A stretch of DNA of 8,511 nucleotides from GCA-2732805 sp964516605 (lineage in GTDB: Bacteria; Pseudomonadota; Gammaproteobacteria; Coxiellales; Coxiellaceae). The position numbers and the translations under genes were made by a program. Shown here in pieces: positions 1 to 6,440 of the stretch (the stretch's first letter is position 1; each line of letters starts with the position of its first letter). The notes under the pieces were generated by a model, which had not been told where the DNA came from, made no database searches, and saw nothing but the letters and a program-made list of their open reading frames with translations. Location: NCBI GenBank assembly GCA_964516605.1, contig CAZFAA010000075.1, positions 1-8,511 on the forward strand, written 5' to 3'.

Positions 1-291
1 TTAGGGCCCGGTGTTGAGCATGAGGCGGTAGCACTGCAAGTTGAAATTCAAGCAATGTATCAAGGTTATATTGATCGTCAGCTGGGTGAGGTAGAGCGCT
101 TAAAACAATTCGAGATGACCCCCATTCCTGATACACTGGATTATATGCACATTAAAGGGTTATCGAATGAGGTGCGACAGAAGTTGATACAAATTCGCCC
201 GCAAACCATCGCACAAGCGTCACGCATTTCAGGTGTGACACCAGCTGCCATATCAATTTTGCTCGTGCATCTAAAACGAAAAGGACAGTAG
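1..291 (+). CDS. mnmG: MnmG (GidA) C-terminal end, 5' truncated by the window
   Basis: This is the last 96 residues of the FAD-dependent tRNA uridine 5-carboxymethylaminomethyl modification enzyme. With MnmE it modifies the wobble U34 of several tRNAs in the cytoplasm. The reading frame is open from base 1 and ends at TAG 289-291. The visible part is the helical C-terminal domain, which in the family contacts MnmE and tRNA. Recognisable family motifs are YQGYIDRQ (from base 58), IP..LDY, GLSNEVRQKL, RP.TIAQASRISG and TPAAISILLVHLK at the very end. The FAD-binding Rossmann fold lies upstream of the window. In many gammaproteobacteria rsmG follows directly, but here three unrelated genes intervene. 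The ribosome binding site of the next gene (AGGA, 282-285) lies inside this coding end. Identity is secure; only the N-terminal part is missing. Confidence 0.96.
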   Translation, partial: LGPGVEHEAVALQVEIQAMYQGYIDRQLGEVERLKQFEMTPIPDTLDYMHIKGLSNEVRQKLIQIRPQTIAQASRISGVTPAAISILLVHLKRKGQ

Positions 292-292
292 T

Positions 293-862
293 ATGACAGC
301 ACTTTTGAAGCATTTTTTTATTCGAGCATATCTTGTTATCAATACACTTATTTTGATTAACGTGGGTTTTATGACGCCATTATGGTCGGATTTTGTTGAG
401 CATATTGGTGGTGATATTCGTACAGCAGGAAAGGCGGTGCTGTTATTTTCGATTGTGATTGGTGGCGTAACGTGTATCGCGGGTCACATTGAATCACGTT
501 TGCAGAAAGATCGGTTTTTTATGATTGCAGCTCAGGCGATGATGTGTGTGGGTTATGCGGGTTATTTTTATGTAAGAACCCCAGTGGAGCTGTATGTTGT
601 GCAAGTTATTTTAGCTTTGGGTGGCGCTTTTCAATCGCCGGTTTTATGTTCTTTGTACCAGCATTCTATTCCAGCCGAAAAAAGCAGCTATTACTGGGGT
701 ATTTGGAATGGCTTGTATCAGGTTGCTGTGGGTGTCGGCGCGTTATGTGGCGCCTATATTGTGCATCATGCAGGTTATCAACAAATGTTTAGTGCGATGT
801 TTATTGTATCCATCGCGTGTCTCATAGCGATTATCTATGTTATGAAACAACCGGCAACCTAA
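293..862 (+). CDS. Half-size (six-helix) MFS-like membrane protein
   Basis: The 189-residue product is strongly hydrophobic, with about six predicted membrane helices near residues 12-31, 48-64, 75-94, 99-121, 135-157 and 164-184. The loop after helix 2 (G64 H I E S R69 L Q K D R74) resembles motif A of the major facilitator superfamily, which is normally found between helices 2 and 3. Normal MFS carriers have 12 helices and about 400 residues, so this is the size of one half. It does not look like a fresh truncation: the ATG at 293 has an AGGA site seven bases upstream, the gene starts one base after the mnmG stop, and the end at 862 is a clean TAA after a charged tail. It is probably co-transcribed with mnmG. 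Its last 23 bases overlap the convergent gene on the minus strand. The substrate is unknown, and it might act as a dimer. MFS relationship is likely; function is open. Confidence 0.75.
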   Translation: MTALLKHFFIRAYLVINTLILINVGFMTPLWSDFVEHIGGDIRTAGKAVLLFSIVIGGVTCIAGHIESRLQKDRFFMIAAQAMMCVGYAGYFYVRTPVELYVVQVILALGGAFQSPVLCSLYQHSIPAEKSSYYWGIWNGLYQVAVGVGALCGAYIVHHAGYQQMFSAMFIVSIACLIAIIYVMKQPAT

Positions 863-1319
863 AGTCGAGTGGTTTTTCCTCGGGTATCGGTGCAATACGG
901 TAGGACCCTTTGCAGTATTTATTTTTAAAGACACCAATTTTGGCGGTAGCGCCGTTAAACAAAACGTCAGCGCCAAAAATTTTTGATGTGTAGGCTTTGC
1001 CATTGGGTTGGTAGTACACCCAAGTTCCAGACCAATGTGTTGATACAAGGCCGTGGCTTCTAGTAATGGAGTACGAGTGTAGCCCTTTTAATTCAAACTG
1101 TCCCTTTAGAGCAAAGTTACCGTTTACCATTAACACTTGATACGTTTGATCGATAAATTGAGAGCAATTTATTTTTTTTGCTTTGGCGTTGTAGGCTGTG
1201 GGGTATACATCATAATTTTGAATATTGACTTGAACCATTTTTTGTTTTGGCGCAGTAGCCCCAAGAGAGCTTGTAATAAAAAAGGCGATCAGACATAGGG
1301 GCGTTTTTATAATTTTCAT
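840..1319 (-). CDS. Small exported protein of unknown function with two cysteines
   Basis: I do not recognise this 159-residue protein. It begins with a typical Sec signal peptide: K2/K5, a hydrophobic core at about residues 7-18, and a likely cleavage after SLGA or GATA near residues 21-23. There is no lipobox cysteine. The mature part has many Tyr, Gly and alternating hydrophobic residues, suggesting a beta-rich fold, with C52 and C136 as its only cysteines, so a periplasmic disulfide is plausible. The segment F75 to K113 contains W96, G98, W100 and P105-N-G107, and is locally similar to the other exported protein at 5845-6291. The start ATG has a weak AAGAG-like site about eight bases upstream. 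The gene is divergent from the 167-residue gene and converges on the half-MFS gene, overlapping it by 23 bases. A good promoter and a palindrome lie just upstream. Confidence 0.72.
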   Translation of the reverse strand: MKIIKTPLCLIAFFITSSLGATAPKQKMVQVNIQNYDVYPTAYNAKAKKINCSQFIDQTYQVLMVNGNFALKGQFELKGLHSYSITRSHGLVSTHWSGTWVYYQPNGKAYTSKIFGADVLFNGATAKIGVFKNKYCKGSYRIAPIPEEKPLDFRLPVVS

Positions 1320-1336
1320 AAAGGATACTCTTTTTA

Positions 1337-1351
1337 AATGTACCGTACATT
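1337..1351. promoter_or_regulatory. Perfect palindrome in a divergent intergenic region, possible operator
   Basis: AATGTAC-C-GTACATT is a perfect inverted repeat with seven-base arms around one central base. It lies in the 67-base space between the minus-strand exported-protein gene (start 1319) and the plus-strand gene (start 1387). Relative to the predicted minus-strand promoter it would sit about +9 to +23, a common place for a repressor site. It is too short and symmetrical to be a terminator and is not followed by a T run in either direction. I do not recognise the binding protein. Confidence 0.35.
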
Positions 1352-1366
1352 CAGGGTGCCGCGTTT

Positions 1367-1396
1367 ATTATGGCTATAGGCTCAAGGTGGCGTCAA
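1367..1396 (-). promoter_or_regulatory. Predicted sigma-70 type promoter of the minus-strand exported-protein gene
   Basis: Read on the minus strand, TTGACG (1396-1391) is followed after 18 bases by CATAAT (1372-1367). Each hexamer matches the sigma-70 consensus at five of six positions. Transcription would start near 1360 and give a leader of about 40 bases before the ATG at 1319. The -35 element lies inside the first codons of the divergent 167-residue gene. On the other strand, TATTAT (1366-1371) could be a -10 element for that gene, but I see no good -35 for it. Confidence 0.45.
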
Positions 1397-1890
1397 GTGA
1401 TGTTGAGTTAGCACGGTTACTGATAGAAAAATTATTATCAGGCTCAATGGCAGAATTAAAAAAAGAATTTAAATTTAGTCGTATTCATGATGTTATTATG
1501 TATGTAGCGTTGCGTAAAAATGGGGATGTGTCTCTTTGGGCGCTCAGAGAATATTTTCAGCAACTTGTTGCTAAGGGATTTACAGCCAATCAAATTATAC
1601 ATATTGTTTCTCGTCAGCATGCCCAACCTCTTTGTGACACCATTTTAGGAAAATATACCTCGCTGCAACAACACTTTAAGGACAGTGATAATACTAATCA
1701 AGCCATCATTGATTACATTATAAAACATGGCGATCAAGCCGAAGAGAAACTGAAGCAGTTGATTCAACCCCCAATAACTGAGCGTGGCGCTACATTATTT
1801 TTTCCCGCTATATTCCCAAATGGGCCAGCTTACCTCGATGACCTGATGGAGATTGTAGTAGATACTGAGGATGGACTGCAGCTTAAATAA
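1387..1890 (+). CDS. Unknown 167-residue helical protein with three ~33-residue, TALE-like units
   Basis: I do not recognise this as a named family. The product looks soluble and mostly helical, with no signal peptide or membrane segment. Three consecutive segments begin with Phe at about 33-residue spacing: F30-G64, F65-H96 and from F97 on. The second (GFTANQIIHIVS, then HAQPL at 78-82, then IL.KY..L to residue 93) resembles the repeat pattern of TALE and BAT/MOrTL-type DNA-binding proteins: F[ST]..[DQ]I..I, a variable turn, then GA.AL..VL....L. The first (FSRIHDVIMYVALRKNGDVSLWAL) fits less well and the third is degenerate. The C-terminal 35 residues are different and acidic (DD, E, DTEDG). 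The start is GTG at 1387 with AGG six bases upstream; no ATG or other start is available in frame upstream. A DNA- or nucleic-acid-binding role is only a hypothesis. Confidence 0.65.
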   Translation: MASSDVELARLLIEKLLSGSMAELKKEFKFSRIHDVIMYVALRKNGDVSLWALREYFQQLVAKGFTANQIIHIVSRQHAQPLCDTILGKYTSLQQHFKDSDNTNQAIIDYIIKHGDQAEEKLKQLIQPPITERGATLFFPAIFPNGPAYLDDLMEIVVDTEDGLQLK

Positions 1891-2006
1891 GAAAGCGTTT
1901 TTATTGTGCTAAGGGCGAATGCTTTCCGGCTTCAGACAGTCTAGAAAAGTGATGCTAAGGCTACAGTTGAATGGAAACCATATTAAAACTCTGATATCGT
2001 CGCTTG

Positions 2007-2624
2007 ATGAAAAGTTACGCGAATTTTTTGCATCGATGCGCCACACAACTCGGCCTCACCCTGACCAGCTCTCAGGTGCAACAACTGTTGGCTTATGTTA
2101 TTTTTTTGGATAAATGGAATAAGCATTATAACTTATCTGCTATCCGCAATATTGAAGATATGCTGACGCACCATATTTTAGATAGTTTAGCAGTAGTACC
2201 TTACCTGCAAGATTGCTCACGCGTGCTGGATGTCGGAACGGGGGCGGGGTTGCCGGGGGTGGTGTTGGCTATTACGTATCCACAACATCATTTTGTATTA
2301 TTAGATAGTAACGGTAAAAAAATTCGTTTTTTACTTCAGGCAAAGCACGAGCTTGAGATGACCAATATTGAACCGATTTGGGAGCGAGCCGAGAACTATC
2401 GCACAAGCAATTGTTTTGATGGTATCATCTCCCGAGCCGTGGGTCCGCTAAATGAGTTGATTGATCATACCAAACATTTATTATGTCCAGGGCGGCACTG
2501 GTATGCCATGAAAGGAAATTATCCAGAGGCGCAGCTTAAAGAATTAGCGCACCAGTATCGTGTTGAGTGTTTAGACGTTCCCGAACTAAATGAAACGCGC
2601 CATCTGGTTATCATAGAGGGTTAA
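2007..2624 (+). CDS. rsmG: RsmG (GidB), 16S rRNA 7-methylguanosine methyltransferase
   Basis: This enzyme uses S-adenosylmethionine to methylate N7 of G527 (E. coli numbering) in the 530 loop of 16S rRNA; loss of this activity gives low-level streptomycin resistance in several bacteria. The protein has 205 residues, against 207 in E. coli. Counted from the ATG, motif I is VLDVGTGAGLPG (residues 73-84), followed by LLDSNGKKIRFL (98-109), ISRA (141-144) and YAMKG (166-170). The N-terminal WNKHYNLSAIR and HHILDSLAV segments are also typical. A TTG at 2004 immediately precedes the ATG at 2007 and could serve instead; a stop at 1992-1994 limits further extension. No good ribosome binding site is visible. 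A weak TTGAAT-17-TCTGAT promoter candidate (1967-1995) would give almost no leader. It begins the rsmG-parA-parB operon. Confidence 0.96.
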   Translation: MKSYANFLHRCATQLGLTLTSSQVQQLLAYVIFLDKWNKHYNLSAIRNIEDMLTHHILDSLAVVPYLQDCSRVLDVGTGAGLPGVVLAITYPQHHFVLLDSNGKKIRFLLQAKHELEMTNIEPIWERAENYRTSNCFDGIISRAVGPLNELIDHTKHLLCPGRHWYAMKGNYPEAQLKELAHQYRVECLDVPELNETRHLVIIEG

Positions 2625-2627
2625 AGT

Positions 2628-3431
2628 GTGGGAAAAATTATTGCGATTGCCAATCAAAAAGGCGGTGTTGGTAAAACTACAACAGCGGTCAATTTATCAG
2701 CGTCATTGGCTGCGACCAAACAAAAAGTGTTACTAATCGATCTGGACCCACAAGGGAACGCCACCGCTGGTAGCGGTGTTAATAAAAAATTGTTATCCGC
2801 GACAGTTAATGAGGTATTGCTCGGAGAAGTGCGCGCAGACGAAGGGGTGCACAGCACGAAGTGGGGTTTTGACTTGATGCCATCTAATGGCAACTTAACG
2901 GTGGCTGAGGTACGCCTATTAAAAGCTCAGCAACGTGAACACTGCTTAACACAGGCTTTAGCGCCTATCAAAGATCACTACGATTACATTCTAATAGACT
3001 GCCCCCCCTCATTAAATATGCTGACAGTCAATGCATTGGTGGCCGCCGATAGTGTATTGGTGCCGATTCAGTGTGAGTATTATGCGCTCGAGGGATTAAC
3101 CAGCTTATTAGGTAATATTGATCGTATTCGTAAAGCAGTGAATCCAGCACTGCAGTTAGAGGGACTGTTGCGCACGATGTACGACGGCCGTAATCGTCTT
3201 ACTAAAGAAGTATCTGAACAACTGTTATCGCACTTTGGAAACAAGGTGTATCACACGGTTATTCCACGCAATGTGCGTTTGGCTGAAGCGCCTAGTCACG
3301 GCGTGCCTATTATGAGTTATGATAGCAATTCACAAGGAGCGGCAGCGTATCTTGCGTTGGCAGGAGAGATTTTGCGACGTTACGACGCGCTGCTTGAACG
3401 GGAATCAGCAACGGAGGCTATGGCATCATGA
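2628..3431 (+). CDS. parA: ParA (Soj) chromosome partitioning ATPase
   Basis: This is a Walker-type ATPase of the ParA/MinD superfamily. In the family, the ATP-bound dimer coats the nucleoid and ParB-parS complexes stimulate its ATPase to drive origin segregation. The deviant Walker A motif is KGGVGKTT (residues 11-18) with signature lysine K11 and K16. The A' motif is LLIDLDPQGN (35-44) with D40, and Walker B is ILIDCPPS (121-128) with D124. The C-terminal VIPRNVRLAEAPSHG (211-225) is typical of chromosomal ParA/Soj. There is no N-terminal HTH extension, so this is the short chromosomal type; 267 residues is normal. The start is GTG at 2628, three bases after the rsmG stop, with AGAGG (2615-2619) inside the end of rsmG as its binding site. 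It overlaps parB by four bases (ATGA), indicating translational coupling. Confidence 0.97.
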   Translation: MGKIIAIANQKGGVGKTTTAVNLSASLAATKQKVLLIDLDPQGNATAGSGVNKKLLSATVNEVLLGEVRADEGVHSTKWGFDLMPSNGNLTVAEVRLLKAQQREHCLTQALAPIKDHYDYILIDCPPSLNMLTVNALVAADSVLVPIQCEYYALEGLTSLLGNIDRIRKAVNPALQLEGLLRTMYDGRNRLTKEVSEQLLSHFGNKVYHTVIPRNVRLAEAPSHGVPIMSYDSNSQGAAAYLALAGEILRRYDALLERESATEAMAS

Positions 3432-4438
3432 TTGGAGGAAAAAGACCCTCTCTAGGAAAGGGGCTCGGTGATTTGGGATTAAGCGAATTATTAGGTGATT
3501 TGGATGCGCCAGCTGTAGCGGTTATGGAGCGGTCAGCTGATGAAGGTTTATTCACACAGCAAGCTGTATTGCCGATTACGGCGATTCCCTCTCTGGCACA
3601 ACATGATCAGACGGCCATGCCTGCTCTAACCACATCGCAAACAAACACTATAAATGCTGCACTTAAAGTAACGCCTATTGATTTGTTGAAGCCGGGTCGT
3701 TATCAGCCACGCAAAGTGTTTGATGAAACGGCTTTGCAAGAGCTAGCTGATTCCATTAAAGCTCAAGGTATTATTCAGCCGATTGTGGTGCGCAGCATGA
3801 ATAACGGCTATGAAATTATTGCCGGAGAGCGACGTTGGCGTGCAGCACAATTGGCGGGTCTGCATGAAGTCCCTGTGATTGTCAAAGAATTAAGTGATGA
3901 GGCGGCGCTGGCCATGTCCCTCATTGAAAACATTCAGCGTAAAGATTTGAATGTGATGGAAGAGGCTGAAGCTTTGGATCGTTTGATTCGCGAATTTCAT
4001 TTAACTCATCAAGAAGTTGCGCAAGCTGTCGGTAAATCACGCGCGGGAGTTACCAATTTATTACGTCTTTTAAAACTTAACCCAGATGTGCGTTTATTGG
4101 TTGAGCACAGCACTATTGAGATGGGGCATGCGCGTGCATTGTTGGCTCTTGAAGGATTGGAGCAAAGTAAAGTAGCGCAAGCGATTGTGAATCGCGGTCT
4201 TTCTGTGCGCCAAGCAGAAGAATTAATTCGACGTGTGCATGATGTGAAAGCGGCTCAAGCCAGCGGCGGTGTTATAGAACGCGTAGACCCTGATGTGTTG
4301 CGTTTGCAAAATCAACTTGCTGAAAAACTGGGTGCTCAGGTGAGTATTCAACACACAGCAAGAGGTAAGGGGCGGTTGATCATCGGTTATAATTCATTAG
4401 AAGAATTACAGGGTATTTTAGCGCACATTGAATGCTAA
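3428..4438 (+). CDS. parB: ParB (Spo0J) CTP-dependent centromere-binding protein
   Basis: ParB loads at parS sites and spreads as a CTP-dependent clamp, acting with ParA in chromosome segregation. The N-terminus (residues 6-22, RPSLGKGLGDLGLSELL) is the basic, Gly/Leu-rich ParA-stimulating peptide. Residues 25-80 are a low-complexity Ala/Thr-rich linker, longer than in many ParB proteins. The ParB/sulfiredoxin-type nucleotide-binding domain begins at about residue 81, with PGRYQPRKVF, IIQPIVVR, the CTP-binding box GERRWRA (133-139) and ENIQRKDLNVMEEA (167-180). The HTH DNA-binding region is at about 191-217 (HQEVAQAVGKSRAGVTNLLRLL). The C-terminal dimerisation domain ends with the usual LEEL..IL..I pattern. 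The ATG overlaps the parA stop, and GGAGG (3413-3417) lies ten bases upstream. No clear parS-like 16-mer was found in this window. Confidence 0.97.
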   Translation: MIGGKRPSLGKGLGDLGLSELLGDLDAPAVAVMERSADEGLFTQQAVLPITAIPSLAQHDQTAMPALTTSQTNTINAALKVTPIDLLKPGRYQPRKVFDETALQELADSIKAQGIIQPIVVRSMNNGYEIIAGERRWRAAQLAGLHEVPVIVKELSDEAALAMSLIENIQRKDLNVMEEAEALDRLIREFHLTHQEVAQAVGKSRAGVTNLLRLLKLNPDVRLLVEHSTIEMGHARALLALEGLEQSKVAQAIVNRGLSVRQAEELIRRVHDVKAAQASGGVIERVDPDVLRLQNQLAEKLGAQVSIQHTARGKGRLIIGYNSLEELQGILAHIEC

Positions 4439-4441
4439 ATT

Positions 4442-4457
4442 GCAGATTTTAATCTGC
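4442..4457 (+). terminator. Short hairpin just after parB, doubtful terminator
   Basis: GCAGAT-TTTA-ATCTGC forms a perfect six-base-pair stem with a four-base loop, four bases after the parB stop. No T run follows (the next bases are CAGCAGCAAAAG), so it does not look like a classical Rho-independent terminator. It might protect the 3' end of the rsmG-parA-parB transcript or only attenuate it. Confidence 0.3.
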
Positions 4458-4501
4458 CAGCAGCAAAAGACGTGTTGAGGTTTATCTTTTACTCTATACA
4501 C

Positions 4502-4524
4502 CCATTACCCCCGAGGTGTAATGG
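4502..4524. promoter_or_regulatory. Near-perfect palindrome upstream of the MFS gene, possible operator
   Basis: CCATTACCCC (4502-4511) and GGTGTAATGG (4515-4524) are inverted repeats with ten-base arms, one mismatch, and a three-base centre CGA. It sits 28 bases before the MFS start codon, directly after a TATACA (4495-4500) that could be a -10 element, although no good -35 lies at the right distance (TTGAGG at 4475-4480 is only 14 bases away). The position suits a repressor of the transporter gene. As RNA it could also fold into a hairpin, but no T run follows. Confidence 0.35.
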
Positions 4525-4551
4525 CCACATTAAAGCACTGAGAGTGTTGTT

Positions 4552-5820
4552 ATGCACAAGACACGCAGAATTATTTTAGGGTCGATCATTTGCTCGTTAG
4601 CAGCACTTTTTTATGTATATGATTATTTTATCCAAGTAGCGCCTAGCGTCATGGTATCGGATTTGATGCGTGACTTTAATATCGGGGCGGGAGATTTGGG
4701 TGTGTTGTCAGCATGCTTTTTTTATTCCTATGCTTTGATGCAGGCCCCGGCTGGTTGGGCGTTAGATTATTTTGGCCCGCGTAAATTATTAAGCGCCGCA
4801 GTTTTTATTAGTGCTTGTGGGGTTATTTTATTTAGCCAAGCCCCTAGTTTTATATTAGCTTGTGTTGGACGTTTTTTAATTGGTTTTGGTTCGGCATTCG
4901 CCTTTGTGAGCACGTTGTTTTTGTTATCACAGTGGTTCTCACACAAGTATTTTGCAACCTTTGCAGGCTTTGTACAGCTGGGGGCGTGTCTTGGTTCGAT
5001 TGTTGGTTTGGCGCCCATCGCGATTTTAGTTAATCACTACGGTTGGCGTGAAACCATGTGGGTAACCGGCATGGCTACGTTGGGTGTGAGTATTATTTTT
5101 TGGTTGGTGATTCGTGATTACCCAACGGAAAAAAATCAGCGTGCCCTTGAGCAGGACAGTCTGAGTGTTTCATTAGTATCGCATAAAAAATTAATACGTA
5201 ATGGGCAGATGTGGATTTTGTGTGCGTGTGGATTTTTTTCCTGGATCCCAGTTGCTGGCGTTGGTGCATTGTGGGGTGTGCCCTATATGATGAAAGTGTA
5301 TGGCCTTAATAATGCGCAGGCCAGCTCATTTGTAACATGTTTTTGGCTGGGTGTAGGCTTGGGTAGTCCATTAGTAGGATGGTTATCATATCGTTATTCC
5401 CTTCGTAAAAAGCCTATCGTGTGGTGTTTTGTGTGCGCTATTATTGCTTCTTTTTTATTACTCAAAGCACCAGTGCTACCCCCTAGTATTGCTTTATTAG
5501 CATTATTTTTATTGGGTTTTTCAGCTAGCGTGCAATCTTTAACATTTGGAGTGTTAAAAGATATTGTGCCGCATGCACAATTTGGTTTTGCTTCAGGCAT
5601 TCTAAATATGGCAGCTATTGCCGGTGGTGGATTAGCGCAGCCGCTGATTGGCGTGATGTTGCGTTTTGTGTGGGATGGTCAGTATGCGGGTGGCGTACCT
5701 GTTTATACTTTAGCTAATTATAAAGTGAGCTTGTATGTATTGCCTGTTGTAGCAATACTGGGTTTGCTGGTCGCATTCAGCTTGAAAGAAACGTATTGCA
5801 CACCACTCGAGCAAGAGTAA
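4552..5820 (+). CDS. MFS transporter, 12 transmembrane helices, substrate unknown
   Basis: The 422-residue product has normal MFS length, with about 12 hydrophobic helices split by a hydrophilic central loop (about residues 188-217) into two six-helix halves. Motif A is present between helices 2 and 3 (G68 W A L D72 Y F G75 P R77 K78), and helix 4 carries R107 in VGRFLIGFGSA. Helix 1 contains FYVYDYFIQVAPSVM, a style seen in organic anion or metabolite carriers and in the carrier expansions of Legionella and Coxiella, such as the Pht family. That link is an impression and the substrate cannot be assigned. The ATG at 4552 has GAGAG (4540-4544) seven bases upstream. The gene stands alone between parB and a convergent exported-protein gene 24 bases beyond its stop. 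A palindrome upstream suggests its own regulation. Confidence 0.93.
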   Translation: MHKTRRIILGSIICSLAALFYVYDYFIQVAPSVMVSDLMRDFNIGAGDLGVLSACFFYSYALMQAPAGWALDYFGPRKLLSAAVFISACGVILFSQAPSFILACVGRFLIGFGSAFAFVSTLFLLSQWFSHKYFATFAGFVQLGACLGSIVGLAPIAILVNHYGWRETMWVTGMATLGVSIIFWLVIRDYPTEKNQRALEQDSLSVSLVSHKKLIRNGQMWILCACGFFSWIPVAGVGALWGVPYMMKVYGLNNAQASSFVTCFWLGVGLGSPLVGWLSYRYSLRKKPIVWCFVCAIIASFLLLKAPVLPPSIALLALFLLGFSASVQSLTFGVLKDIVPHAQFGFASGILNMAAIAGGGLAQPLIGVMLRFVWDGQYAGGVPVYTLANYKVSLYVLPVVAILGLLVAFSLKETYCTPLEQE

Positions 5821-5844
5821 TCGCTAAAAAGCAACGATGCTATG

Positions 5845-6291
5845 CTATGGTTTTTGCGCCCAGGGTTGTTTATAGGGCTTAACTTGGCAGCCGGTATCAA
5901 AACCACCGATTTGTTTTATGGTCCATTTACGATTACCGCCTTTTTGCAGTAAGTCGGGACTGTTGTAGTCAAGGCACAAAGCCATTGATGGCTTGCTTAA
6001 AGATGTGATGCCGTTGGGTGAGGTGGTCCATTGGCCGCCAGCTGTGGCAACAATTAAGCTGGTTTGGATGGGTGTTGAACTTCCAGGTGGTATCACTTTA
6101 AACGGATAAGGAAAGATTTTCCATTTACCCGGATCAATTTTTTGTGAGCTTGCGTAACCACCCAAATGTAGGTACACCGGTTCAGTTGATTCGTTTACTA
6201 CCCTGACTTGATTGATTGCGGCGATACTGGGAAGTGCAATCGCAGCGAGTAAGCACGCGGCGAGCAAGTTGGCGCGATAGCTACAGGTCAT
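5845..6291 (-). CDS. Small exported protein of unknown function, second of two
   Basis: I do not recognise this 148-residue protein. Residues 1-25 form a clear Sec signal peptide: R6 in the basic start, hydrophobic core at 9-20, and cleavage likely after PSIAA. C13 lies within the core and is not a convincing lipobox. The mature part begins with NQVRVVNESTEPVYLHL, a beta-strand pattern, and contains Pro/Gly-rich turns. C106 and C135 are its only cysteines, compatible with a disulfide in the periplasm or outside the cell. The segment F64 to K100 (SLIVATAGGQW, then PNG at 92-94, then SK) resembles residues 75-113 of the exported protein at 840-1319. The binding site AAAGGA (6305-6300) lies eight bases before the ATG. 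It converges on the MFS gene with a 24-base gap that shows no clear terminator. I saw no convincing promoter upstream. Confidence 0.75.
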   Translation of the reverse strand: MTCSYRANLLAACLLAAIALPSIAAINQVRVVNESTEPVYLHLGGYASSQKIDPGKWKIFPYPFKVIPPGSSTPIQTSLIVATAGGQWTTSPNGITSLSKPSMALCLDYNSPDLLQKGGNRKWTIKQIGGFDTGCQVKPYKQPWAQKP

Positions 6292-6440
6292 TTTGAGAAT
6301 CCTTTCAAAATTAGGTTACCAGAATTTAGCATTTTACAAGCATGCTATGCAACTTAAATCAAGGCTCCTTGTGGCAGAAGCCCGAGTTAAACTAGTAGAG
6401 CTCAGGACTTCGTTATTTTTGTGTAATCATGCTGTTTAAT

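Noticed and set aside
1881..1903. GCTT-8-AAGC followed by GTTTTTATT at the end of the 167-residue gene.
   Set aside because: The stem has only four pairs, too weak to call a terminator. A longer GAAAGC/GCTTTC pair (1891-1896, 1921-1926) has a 24-base loop and no T run.
1919..2113. 64-codon plus-strand open frame between the 167-residue gene and rsmG.
   Set aside because: It overlaps rsmG by about 100 bases in another frame, has no good ribosome binding site and shows no recognisable protein character.
2276..2284. GTATCCACA, one base from a DnaA box.
   Set aside because: It is a single copy inside rsmG with no cluster or AT-rich unwinding region, so it does not mark an origin.
5045..5056. 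GCGTGAAACCAT, resembling one half of a parS site.
   Set aside because: The other half is absent and it lies inside the MFS coding sequence. I found no full parS-like 16-mer (TGTTNCACGTGAAACA type) in the window.
6369..6398. TTGTGG-18-TAGTAG as the atp operon promoter.
   Set aside because: The -10 matches only three of six positions. No other pair in 6292-6455 was better, so no promoter is called.
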